DNA of 5,001 nucleotides from JAZGER01 sp036480335 (lineage in GTDB: Bacteria > Pseudomonadota > Gammaproteobacteria > DSM-19610). The position numbers were made by a program, and so were the translations under genes. The notes below the pieces were generated by a model, which searched no databases, was not told the DNA's origin, and was given only the letters and a program-made list of their open reading frames with translations. The stretch is taken from the NCBI GenBank assembly GCA_036480335.1, contig JAZGGH010000084.1, forward strand, positions 1 through 5,001, read 5' to 3'. Below are positions 1 to 5,001 of the stretch, in pieces. Within the stretch, counting starts at the first letter, position 1; every line of letters begins with the position of its first letter.

Positions 1-16
1 TATGGTCGAGTACTTA

Positions 17-175
17 GGCAACTGGAAAAAAATAACCCACCCACCTTACTTGCCTTTTTGTCCGTCTTCGACCTTGTTGCTTCGGTTACATAGCTTGCTA
101 TGTGCTCTACGCAACAAGATCGAAGACAAACAAAAATTCTTTGCAATATGGGTGGGTTATTTATTTCCAGTTGCC
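17..175. repeat. Long palindromic repeat element, copy 1 (downstream of operon)
   Basis: A 159-base nested palindrome. The terminal arms 17-43 and 149-175 are inverted repeats matching at 26 of 27 bases, beginning GGCAACTGGAAA. Inside, 64-80 pairs with 111-127 (16 of 17). At the apex ACATAGC (88-94) pairs with GCTATGT (97-103) across a two-base loop. The transcript of either strand should fold into a long hairpin. It lies 91 bases beyond the stop codon of the last operon gene. Read on the minus strand its distal arm contains a T-rich run, so it could block or terminate read-through, but that is inference. It contains no transposase. It shares a core with 4063-4255. I do not recognise the family; a MITE or a REP-like palindrome are both possible. 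No clear target duplication is visible at its edges. Confidence 0.85.
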
Positions 176-266
176 TCATTGATGCGTATAAACTACGCGC
201 TTTCGCCTTGCTCTTGTTAATGAGAGGGCAATCTGAGCCGTTACGGATTATGCTGAGTTACACCGA
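176..266. other. Short spacer between operon end and palindrome
   Basis: Ninety-one bases between the last stop codon and the palindromic element. The only structure seen is a weak hairpin, GCGTA (184-188) with TACGC (194-198), which lacks a following T-run on the minus strand. No gene and no convincing intrinsic terminator were found here. Confidence 0.5.
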
Positions 267-1433
267 TTATAATTGCAAATACCCATCCGGTGCTAGGCTG
301 GTAGCAAGCATGACGTTATTAATATCGGCGTGTTCTTGCCAGGTTTTAACGGATTGGTGAGCGGGCTCTGACCAGTAGTTCTCAATAAATTCATAAATAC
401 GGTGAAAACCAGAGAGGTTTGCTAGCAGTGAACTCAATTCGTTCGCGTGGCTAAAATGTTCAGAATGTTGCGCAATGTGTTTTTGCATTCTGTTGATTGT
501 GTGTAAACCGATAGCCAGTCCCAGCTCACGAAATGCCAGGCGATAATCCGCAGACAGGTGTAGCTGGTTGTGCGTGACAAATATTCGCAGACTATGCTCA
601 ATATCGTGCAGTAAAGCTTCCAGTCTGGCTATTTCATGTAAATCATGGATATCAATTAATTGAAACAGTGTGTAAGCATCGGTTAATAAGCCACCGACGC
701 CCAAAGCGTCTTCTGTAGCCCAGTTGTGACCCTCACACATCGCCACCATGTCTTCAATTTCTGTTGTTAGGCTGAGCTCTGCTGGATTTTCAGGAAAGCG
801 CTTTGCTGAGGCTTGCAGTTGCTGATAGGTTATTAAACCATCCAGCGGGTCATGTTGCCCCATTGAATCTACCAGGGGACGGGAAAGATCGATACTCATT
901 TTCCAGACCATGCGCTTTATTTCGCCCGTTGGGGATGTATAGGTGAATGCGGCATGTGCGACTTTGGCGAGTTCCAGCGCCCATTGATTGTAGATGTGTT
1001 GACCGGTATCCCGACTGACACAATTCAGCGCATGCATCCATTTTGTCAGGTAATGGAAATACTGACCATCCTGATTCCACTCCAGTGACTGGTTAACAGG
1101 TTCGTCAGTTTGCCGCTCATCCAACTGCTTACCAATTCTCAAGCCTCCCTGAGTGGGATGGAGCTGCGCTTGTTCTTTGTCAAGACCACTGAGATACCCA
1201 CTATGCGAACTGTCCTTGCGATGTTGCCCCAAGATTTGATGAACCTGATCAACCAAGTTCAAGGCTAGTTGCAGAAAGTTCTGCTCTCCTGTTTGTCGAT
1301 ACAATTCCAGATAGTTACACACTGCAAAAGCATCGGTCCTCAGATAGCGACGTGGTTGCTGAGACGTATCTAAAAGTCCGGTAGAAATCGCAAATTCGTC
1401 CATAATAGACTGGATACTGATGATTTTTTGCAT
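267..1433 (-). CDS. Conserved protein of unknown function, putative alpha/alpha-toroid (six-hairpin-like) fold
   Basis: A 388-residue protein, last gene of the operon. It has no signal peptide or membrane segment, so it is probably cytoplasmic. It is mostly amphipathic helix, with Gly/Trp/His-rich segments between helices: GGLRIGKQLDERQTDEP (about 96-112), LEWNQDGQYFHYLTKWMHAL (117-136), KRMVWKMSIDLSRPLVDSMG (173-192) followed by QHDPLDGLITY, and GVGGLLTDAY (245-254). Repeated helical hairpins separated by aromatic loops resemble six-hairpin glycosidase or N-acylglucosamine-epimerase-like toroids. That fold call is inference, and I cannot identify catalytic acids or a substrate. The ATG start is supported by AAGGA eight bases upstream, which overlaps the stop of the YbhB-like gene 12 bases away. 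The tight coupling suggests it works with the upstream Pcm-esterase and PEBP proteins, but no established function is known to me. Confidence 0.8.
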   Translation of the reverse strand: MQKIISIQSIMDEFAISTGLLDTSQQPRRYLRTDAFAVCNYLELYRQTGEQNFLQLALNLVDQVHQILGQHRKDSSHSGYLSGLDKEQAQLHPTQGGLRIGKQLDERQTDEPVNQSLEWNQDGQYFHYLTKWMHALNCVSRDTGQHIYNQWALELAKVAHAAFTYTSPTGEIKRMVWKMSIDLSRPLVDSMGQHDPLDGLITYQQLQASAKRFPENPAELSLTTEIEDMVAMCEGHNWATEDALGVGGLLTDAYTLFQLIDIHDLHEIARLEALLHDIEHSLRIFVTHNQLHLSADYRLAFRELGLAIGLHTINRMQKHIAQHSEHFSHANELSSLLANLSGFHRIYEFIENYWSEPAHQSVKTWQEHADINNVMLATSLAPDGYLQL

Positions 1434-1441
1434 AGCGACTA

Positions 1442-1446
1442 TCCTT
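1442..1446 (-). promoter_or_regulatory. Shine-Dalgarno site of the third operon gene
   Basis: AAGGA on the minus strand, eight bases before the ATG at 1433. Its first A is also the last base of the TGA stop (1448-1446) of the preceding gene, so terminating ribosomes sit on the next start. This fixes the start of the 388-residue protein and indicates translational coupling. Confidence 0.75.
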
Positions 1447-1916
1447 CAGTGCTGGTAAGTACCCATCAACACCGTTTTTACCAGTATATGTCCTTGCATG
1501 CTTTCAAGTAACTTGTCAGTATCTGGATGGTCTAAATCAGGCAAACTGCAATCTAATGCATACAGCTTAAAAAAATAACGATGCCGGCCTATCGGTGGGC
1601 AAGGTCCACCATAGCCAGTGTGATACCAGCTATTAATCCCTTGCAAGGTTCCTGAGGGCAGCTCACTGTCCTGAACAGCCTCTGGAATTCCGCGTGAATC
1701 TGCTGGCAGATTATACAAAACCCAGTGAATCCAGGTCATTTTTGGTGCATCGGGATCAGGTGCATCGGGGTCATCCATGATTAACACTAGACTCTGGGTA
1801 GCATCTGGCAGGCCTGTCCACTGCAATGGCGGTGAGATGTCCTTGCCATTACAAGTATATCGACTGGGAATTTCCTGGTTGGCATCAAAAATAGGCGAAG
1901 TTAAAGAAAAGCTCAT
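1446..1916 (-). CDS. YbhB/YbcL family Raf-kinase-inhibitor-like protein (PEBP family)
   Basis: A 156-residue protein, the usual length for bacterial YbhB/YbcL proteins, with no signal peptide (cytoplasmic). The family is homologous to eukaryotic phosphatidylethanolamine-binding protein and has a small anion- or ligand-binding pocket; its bacterial role is not well defined. Visible hallmarks are the N-terminal IPSRYTCNGKDISPPLQW (16-33), the first conserved block DDPDAP (48-53), WIHWVLYNLP with the pocket histidine (62-71, H64), the second block GYGGPCPP (101-108), and the C-terminal HRYFFKLYALD (112-122). The start is an ATG seven bases after TAGGAGG, 11 bases beyond the stop of the Pcm-esterase gene. 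A 15-base tandem repeat encodes DPDAPDPDAP at 49-58, where relatives commonly have DPDAPDP-x-AP; overall length is normal. The identification is secure from the motifs; the function in this operon is unknown. Confidence 0.95.
   Translation of the reverse strand: MSFSLTSPIFDANQEIPSRYTCNGKDISPPLQWTGLPDATQSLVLIMDDPDAPDPDAPKMTWIHWVLYNLPADSRGIPEAVQDSELPSGTLQGINSWYHTGYGGPCPPIGRHRYFFKLYALDCSLPDLDHPDTDKLLESMQGHILVKTVLMGTYQH
1744..1773 (-). repeat. 15-base tandem repeat inside the PEBP gene
   Basis: Two adjacent copies (1744-1758 and 1759-1773) of GGTGCATCGGGNTCA on the plus strand, differing at one base. On the coding strand they read as two successive DPDAP-type pentapeptides in the first conserved ligand-pocket block. 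Family members normally have a similar proline-aspartate stretch of the same length, so this is likely codon-level similarity or local duplication within a naturally repetitive motif rather than an insertion. Confidence 0.8.
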
Positions 1917-1923
1917 CCTGTAA

Positions 1924-1930
1924 CCTCCTA
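1924..1930 (-). promoter_or_regulatory. Shine-Dalgarno site of the PEBP gene, containing the upstream stop
   Basis: TAGGAGG on the minus strand, seven bases before the ATG at 1916. Its first three bases, TAG (1930-1928), are the stop codon of the Pcm-esterase gene. This near-ideal site, embedded in the upstream terminus, decides the PEBP start and supports coupled translation. Confidence 0.85.
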
Positions 1931-3913
1931 AAGACCAAATGGGAATGTATCAGGCATCCCTATTCGGGTTTCTTTGGTTAATGGATCAACTGCTCGGGTT
2001 TCATCAAACCAGATATATTCATCAAACTGTTGCGGTAATGATGCATAGAAATAGTGGCTTTGTAACTCGGTATCTGGCCGGTAAATCACACCGATGGCGC
2101 GTTCCAGGCGTTCTGTAAGCAGCTTTTTACGGGTAATTTCCTGAATGGGTTTACGCAGTGGTAACAAGAAGTTATCGGAATGCACTTCATGACAGACACG
2201 TTCATAACTGTCGATATGCGAAGGCTGTACCTGTTTGACTTCCATCGGGCCACCCCATTCAGAAGCGGCGGCAACGGTACCGTGGTCAGTACCAAAGCCG
2301 ATCAGATATGCTTTATTCCCATGCTTCTGGCGTACTAGCTGGCCGATATTATACTCACCGCGAGCGCTCATTTGGGTTGCCCGCGCATCACCAATATGTG
2401 AATTATGTTCCCAGATGACGGCTTTTGATTGCGAGCCTCTATACGCCAGCACTGACTGCAAGGTTTCAAACATATGCCGATCACGCTGATTCCACGAGTT
2501 ATTTTCCGCATAGTACATGGTGCGGTAATAACGTTCGGCATTGCTGACTAAACGGGCATTTTGCTCGGCATTGAAGAACTGCTCTCCATCGGCCATGGAA
2601 TATTCCATGCGTTTTTGCAATAGATCCTGCAAGGTAGCCAACACATCTTCTTCGCATTCCCTGTATTGCTTAGTGATCGTAACCTGACCATACATGCCGG
2701 GATCATTCGCCCATGGCATCAGGCAGCCATAACGCACTCTGGCGACTTCTGCCGTTTCAGGATCGACTGCTTCCAGATAGGTCAATACGGCTTCAATGGA
2801 GCTACTCAGGCTATATAGATCCAGGCCATAAAATCCTACCTGCTGTTCTCGAGACGCTATTTTCTCATTGTGTGCTTTTAGCCAATGGCTAAACTCCAGT
2901 ACGGAATAATTCGCCCACATCCAAGTGGGGAAGCGAGTAAAAGGTGCGCTTTCCAGCAAAGGATCAGGTTCTGTGCCGTGGATATAGTGATTAATATGTG
3001 CCGCATCAGGCCAATCAGCTTCCACGGCAATAATAGTAAAGCCTTTCTTCTCGATTAACTCCTGTGTAATACGTGCGCGCATTTCATAAAACTCGGCTGT
3101 GCCATGTGAGGCTTCACCGAGTAACACTAGCCTGCTATCACCAATGCGTTCCAGTAAATTATCCAGATTTACATGATCAATAGTGGCAAAGTGCTCACTC
3201 GATTGATAGATTAATTCAGGTAAGCTTGCTTCGGTTTTTTCGACGGCAGATGTTGTTGCTGATTCATCTTCCCAACCGGCAGCTCCAACCAAGGGTACAA
3301 AGCGCACACTTCCCAGATCTTCTTCCTGATACTCAGTGTCACTGATACGCCACACACGCAGGAGTTTCTGTGTGTGCAGGGTCGAACCCACCGGAATCAC
3401 CAAGCGACCACCGATTGCCAGCTGTTGCTTGAGAGTTGCAGGGACTTCCGGGCCACCAGCGGCGACAATGATGGCATCAAAAGGGGCATATTCCGGCCAG
3501 CCCAGCGTCCCATCACCATATAATACCTGGGTGTTGTTATAACCCAACTCTTCAAGTCGGGTACGTGCAGTATCTGCAAGTATTTTATGTCGTTCTATGG
3601 TATACACCTGCTTGGCAATCTCAGCTAAAACCGCAGCTGCATATCCAGAACCAGTGCCCACTTCCAGTACACGATCCTCTGGCTTTACTTCAAGCGCTGC
3701 AGTCATCAGCGCGACAACATAAGGCTGGGAAATCGTTTGTCTTGCTGCTATCGGCAATGGTGAGTCATTGTAGGCAAACTCAACCAGGTCGGCGGGTACA
3801 AATTCTTCACGCGGTACTGCGTTGACAGCATTGAGAACAGTCTGGTCATGCAAGCCTCGAGCAGCCAGTTGATATTCGATCATTTGTTGTCTTAAGACTT
3901 CGAAGTTACTCAT
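1928..3913 (-). CDS. Fusion protein: protein-L-isoaspartate O-methyltransferase + erythromycin-esterase-like domain
   Basis: A 661-residue two-domain cytoplasmic protein. Residues 4-214 are a full Pcm domain, the length of stand-alone Pcm (about 210). It shows AVPREEFVP (32-40), DSPLPIAARQTISQPY (50-65), the S-adenosylmethionine-binding loop VLEVGTGSGYAAAVLA (82-97), GDGTLGWPEYAPFDAIIVAA (133-152) and GGRLVIPVG (168-176). Pcm methylates isoaspartyl residues in aged proteins so that they can be repaired. An acidic, Ser/Thr/Ala-rich linker (about 215-232) leads to an erythromycin-esterase family domain (233-661) with LLGEASHGT (264-272; E267, H270), R279, AVEADWP (296-302), SWNQRDRHM (473-481), the EHNSHIGD motif (502-509; H503, H506) and IWFDETRAVDPL near the C-terminus. 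The positions of E267, H270, H503 and H506 match the catalytic glutamate/histidines known for Ere enzymes, so a hydrolase is likely. The substrate is unknown and macrolide resistance is not implied. One oddity is Arg58 where Pcm usually has Gly before QTIS. It is the first gene of the operon. The ATG start was chosen over a TTG 33 bases upstream because of its AGGAG site. Confidence 0.93.
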   Translation of the reverse strand: MSNFEVLRQQMIEYQLAARGLHDQTVLNAVNAVPREEFVPADLVEFAYNDSPLPIAARQTISQPYVVALMTAALEVKPEDRVLEVGTGSGYAAAVLAEIAKQVYTIERHKILADTARTRLEELGYNNTQVLYGDGTLGWPEYAPFDAIIVAAGGPEVPATLKQQLAIGGRLVIPVGSTLHTQKLLRVWRISDTEYQEEDLGSVRFVPLVGAAGWEDESATTSAVEKTEASLPELIYQSSEHFATIDHVNLDNLLERIGDSRLVLLGEASHGTAEFYEMRARITQELIEKKGFTIIAVEADWPDAAHINHYIHGTEPDPLLESAPFTRFPTWMWANYSVLEFSHWLKAHNEKIASREQQVGFYGLDLYSLSSSIEAVLTYLEAVDPETAEVARVRYGCLMPWANDPGMYGQVTITKQYRECEEDVLATLQDLLQKRMEYSMADGEQFFNAEQNARLVSNAERYYRTMYYAENNSWNQRDRHMFETLQSVLAYRGSQSKAVIWEHNSHIGDARATQMSARGEYNIGQLVRQKHGNKAYLIGFGTDHGTVAAASEWGGPMEVKQVQPSHIDSYERVCHEVHSDNFLLPLRKPIQEITRKKLLTERLERAIGVIYRPDTELQSHYFYASLPQQFDEYIWFDETRAVDPLTKETRIGMPDTFPFGL

Positions 3914-3919
3914 AATAAG

Positions 3920-3924
3920 CTCCT
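3920..3924 (-). promoter_or_regulatory. Shine-Dalgarno site deciding the Pcm-esterase start
   Basis: AGGAG on the minus strand, six bases before ATG at 3913-3911. The reading frame is open for 11 more codons to a TTG at 3946, but that codon has no comparable site. The Pcm homology also begins just after the ATG, so the ATG is the better start. Confidence 0.85.
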
Positions 3925-3946
3925 GCTGATCACTATTCAGCACCAA

Positions 3947-4062
3947 AGATAAAAAAAAGTTAAGCTCGGTGTATTTATTTGAGATGATTAAATTTCAGAT
4001 TCAGGACAGCAAGTTACCCCTGTATTGAGCTTCCACCCTTTAATTTCCAAATCTAGTACATA
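3947..4062 (-). promoter_or_regulatory. Leader/promoter region of the operon (no clear -35/-10 pair)
   Basis: AT-rich DNA between the first gene and the upstream palindrome, where the operon promoter should lie. On the minus strand there is a TTTAAT (about 3992-3987) resembling a -10 box and a TTGCTG upstream of it, but they are only 14 bases apart, so I do not call a sigma-70 promoter. A run of eight T (minus strand) lies at 3958-3951, just before the coding region. No riboswitch or operator was recognised. Confidence 0.35.
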
Positions 4063-4255
4063 GGAGCGTACATGAAATAACTTGAACAATTGACTTGTCT
4101 TTTTGCTCATCTTCGGTATTGCGAAAACAGTTACATAGCTCACTATGCGCCTGTTTTCGCGCCCCCGTAATAAATACGGGGCAGGCTTTGAATATGAACA
4201 GTAATTTGATAAAAATGGCCTACGTCAATTGCTCAAGTTATTTCATGCACGTTCC
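4063..4255. repeat. Long palindromic repeat element, copy 2 (upstream of operon)
   Basis: A 193-base element whose ends 4063-4094 and 4224-4255 are inverted repeats matching at 29 of 32 bases. Inside, GCGAAAACAG (4121-4130) pairs perfectly with CTGTTTTCGC (4151-4160), with CATAG/CTATG (4134-4138, 4143-4147) at the apex. A separate hairpin, CCCCGTA (4163-4169) with TACGGGG (4175-4181), follows. It shares a colinear core with 17-175: the blocks AAATAAC, CTTTTTG, TCTTCG and GTTACATAGCT lie at identical spacings in both, and a CTTTG(C)AATATG block lies on the right side of both. The bases ATA flank both ends (4060-4062, 4256-4258), a possible but weak 3-base target duplication. There is no coding capacity. 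It may be a non-autonomous mobile element or a structured-RNA repeat. Confidence 0.85.
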
Positions 4256-4331
4256 ATAGCTGAATAAAGTCGTCAGTACCGTCACGGAAAAAAACGGCTT
4301 TATAAGCGTAAGATTAAATCATGCGGTGAAC

Positions 4332-4396
4332 TTTTCGCTGTCGATATCAGTCTTTGGTTTGATTTTCAGTGACAGCGAAAATTTTTCGGTGTCACT
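4332..4396. repeat. Overlapping, mutually exclusive hairpins
   Basis: TTTTCGCTGTC (4332-4342) is perfectly complementary to GACAGCGAAAA (4371-4381). The second segment is also part of a compact near-palindrome, 4368-4396, in which AGTGACA pairs with TGTCACT and CGAAAA with TTTTCG around a one-base loop, with one G-G mismatch. The middle segment can therefore pair either way but not both at once. No downstream coding frame on either strand links it to attenuation. It may be the remnant of another repeat. Confidence 0.6.
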
Positions 4397-4448
4397 AAAT
4401 CCACATGCTCAGATTCTGAAATTTCTTTTTCATTAGAGGTAAAAGCAG

Positions 4449-4595
4449 GTCGTAATAGGGTGTGATTAAAAGTGATGCATATCTATCAGATTTATCCAAA
4501 TGCGGATATGCAAATCAAGAAAATCGCACTTAACTTATTGAAAATTTATTAACTGTATTTATCTTGCATCACTTTTAACCACACCCGTCGTAATA
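4449..4595. mobile_element. MITE-like element with 9-base target duplication
   Basis: The element proper is 4458-4586 (129 bases). Its terminal inverted repeats 4458-4479 and 4565-4586 match at 21 of 22 bases and begin GGGTGTG(A/G)TTAAAAGTGA. It is flanked by a perfect 9-base direct repeat, GTCGTAATA, at 4449-4457 and 4587-4595, the signature of transposition. The interior is AT-rich and too short to encode a transposase, so it must depend on one elsewhere. A 9-base duplication occurs in several insertion-sequence families (for example IS1, IS4 and IS256 types). I cannot assign the parent from these ends. The matching duplication suggests a fairly recent insertion. Confidence 0.85.
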
Positions 4596-4689
4596 AGCTA
4601 CAGCTCCTAATTTAACAAAATTGTACGCTGGCATAACATACTTTAGTTGCTTTTGGCGGTGGCGCTGGGTTTGCTTCTGCATCACCTGG

Positions 4690-4874
4690 GAGGCTGTCCG
4701 AGAATAGAAGCCGTAGCGAGGGAACGCTGATTTGAGTCAGCCATTTTAAATACGATTGGTTTCATTATTTGAGGCGAATAGTTGTGCTATTTAACAAAAA
4801 CAATGACCCTGATCTAATAGGGGTTGGTCAAATTTAGCTTTTCCGCAGTAGGTTCTCTATTCTCGGACAGCCTC
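4690..4874. mobile_element. MITE-like element with perfect terminal inverted repeats
   Basis: The ends carry GGAGGCTGTCCGAGAATAG (4689-4707) and its exact reverse complement (4857-4875), 19 of 19 matching bases. If the outermost G/C belongs to the flank, the element is 4690-4874, about 185 bases, and the flanks read CTGG (4686-4689) and CTAG (4875-4878), a possible degenerate 4-base target duplication. CTAG would fit the YTAR target of the IS5 group, but that assignment is tentative. The interior has only short open frames and no recognisable transposase. It is probably an internally deleted insertion sequence or a MITE. Confidence 0.75.
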
Positions 4875-4912
4875 CTAGTGCTATAACCTGCATGTTCGGT
4901 AACTAATAAATC

Positions 4913-4986
4913 CGTCATTCCCGAAGTCTTTTATCGGGAATCTATTGCTGAGTATGGATTCCCGATAAAAAACTTCGGGAATGACG
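4913..4986. repeat. Inverted pair of ATTCCC...GGGAAT repeats
   Basis: Arms 4913-4944 and 4955-4986 are inverted repeats matching at 30 of 32 bases around a ten-base spacer. Each arm is itself a small palindrome, ATTCCCGA...TCGGGAAT (for example 4917-4924 with 4934-4941). The CGTCATTCCCG...CGGGAATCCA pattern resembles intergenic repeats common in proteobacteria, including the dRS3 type of Neisseria (ATTCCC-N8-GGGAAT), though the spacer here is 13 rather than 8 bases. As RNA it could fold as one long hairpin or two small ones. Confidence 0.8.
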
Positions 4987-5001
4987 AACGATTAGTCGGG
5001 T

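Larger units (their letters stand above)
3947..5001. other. Gene-free repeat-rich intergenic region
   Basis: More than 1,000 bases without a supportable gene on either strand. It is made of successive repeats: a long palindrome (4063-4255), overlapping hairpins (4332-4396), a MITE-like element with target duplication (4458-4586), a second MITE-like element (about 4690-4874) and an inverted ATTCCC repeat pair (4913-4986). The stretches between them (4256-4331, 4397-4448, 4596-4689) hold only very short open frames without ribosome binding sites. Confidence 0.7.

Noticed and set aside
184..198. Hairpin GCGTA/TACGC as an intrinsic terminator of the operon
   Set aside because: The stem is only five base pairs and no T-run follows it on the minus strand.
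2..360. Two overlapping plus-strand open frames of 72 and 86 codons
   Set aside because: They run across the palindromic element and the 3' end of the minus-strand gene, have no ribosome binding site and show no recognisable protein features.
1744..1773. Insertion or repeat expansion in the PEBP gene
   Set aside because: The protein has normal family length and this Pro/Asp-rich stretch is normally present, so the repeat need not be an added segment.
2086..2489. Open frames in other frames of the esterase region, both strands
   Set aside because: They overlap a gene with clear family motifs throughout and show no motifs or start signals of their own.
1928..3190. Calling the C-terminal domain a macrolide resistance gene
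   Set aside because: The family is broad and mostly of unknown substrate; fusion to Pcm and chromosomal operon context do not support a resistance call from sequence alone.
3914..3946. TTG start giving an 11-residue N-terminal extension of the Pcm-esterase
   Set aside because: The internal ATG at 3913 has a well-placed AGGAG inside this very stretch, and Pcm homology begins just after it.
3987..4012. TTGCTG and TTTAAT as a sigma-70 promoter for the operon
   Set aside because: The spacing is only 14 bases and the -35 match is partial, so it is not reliable.
4913..4986. CRISPR repeat array
   Set aside because: There are only two units, in inverted orientation with a ten-base gap, not direct repeats with unique spacers.

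Overview
The window holds one complete three-gene operon on the minus strand (about 3913 down to 267). It is flanked by AT-rich intergenic DNA full of short palindromic and transposon-like repeats. The moderate GC content, strong AGGAG-type ribosome binding sites, bacterial Pcm domain and YbhB/YbcL-type protein point to a proteobacterium. A gammaproteobacterium is my best guess, but nothing here fixes the genus.

Operon, in order of transcription: (1) 3913-1928, a two-domain protein with an N-terminal protein-L-isoaspartate O-methyltransferase (Pcm) and a C-terminal erythromycin-esterase-type domain; (2) 1916-1446, a YbhB/YbcL-family PEBP protein; (3) 1433-267, a conserved protein of unknown function that looks like an all-helical toroid (six-hairpin-glycosidase-like). 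The gaps are 11 and 12 bases. At both junctions the upstream stop codon overlaps the next gene's Shine-Dalgarno sequence, so the three are very probably co-transcribed and translationally coupled. Pcm suggests a role in protein repair or stress survival. The function of the esterase-like domain and of the third protein is open, and drug resistance should not be assumed.

Both ends of the operon carry related long palindromes: 17-175 beyond the last stop, and 4063-4255 upstream of the first gene. They share a colinear core with identical spacings, including the motif GTTACATAGCT. Their terminal arms differ in sequence, yet within each copy the two arms are almost perfectly complementary. This is the most unusual signal in the window.

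From 3947 to 5001 I see no convincing gene. After the 4063-4255 palindrome come a set of mutually exclusive hairpins (4332-4396), a 129-base MITE-like element with a perfect 9-base target duplication (4458-4586), a second MITE-like element with 19-base perfect terminal repeats (about 4690-4874), and an inverted pair of ATTCCC...GGGAAT repeats (4913-4986). No rRNA, tRNA, CRISPR array or intact transposase gene was seen.
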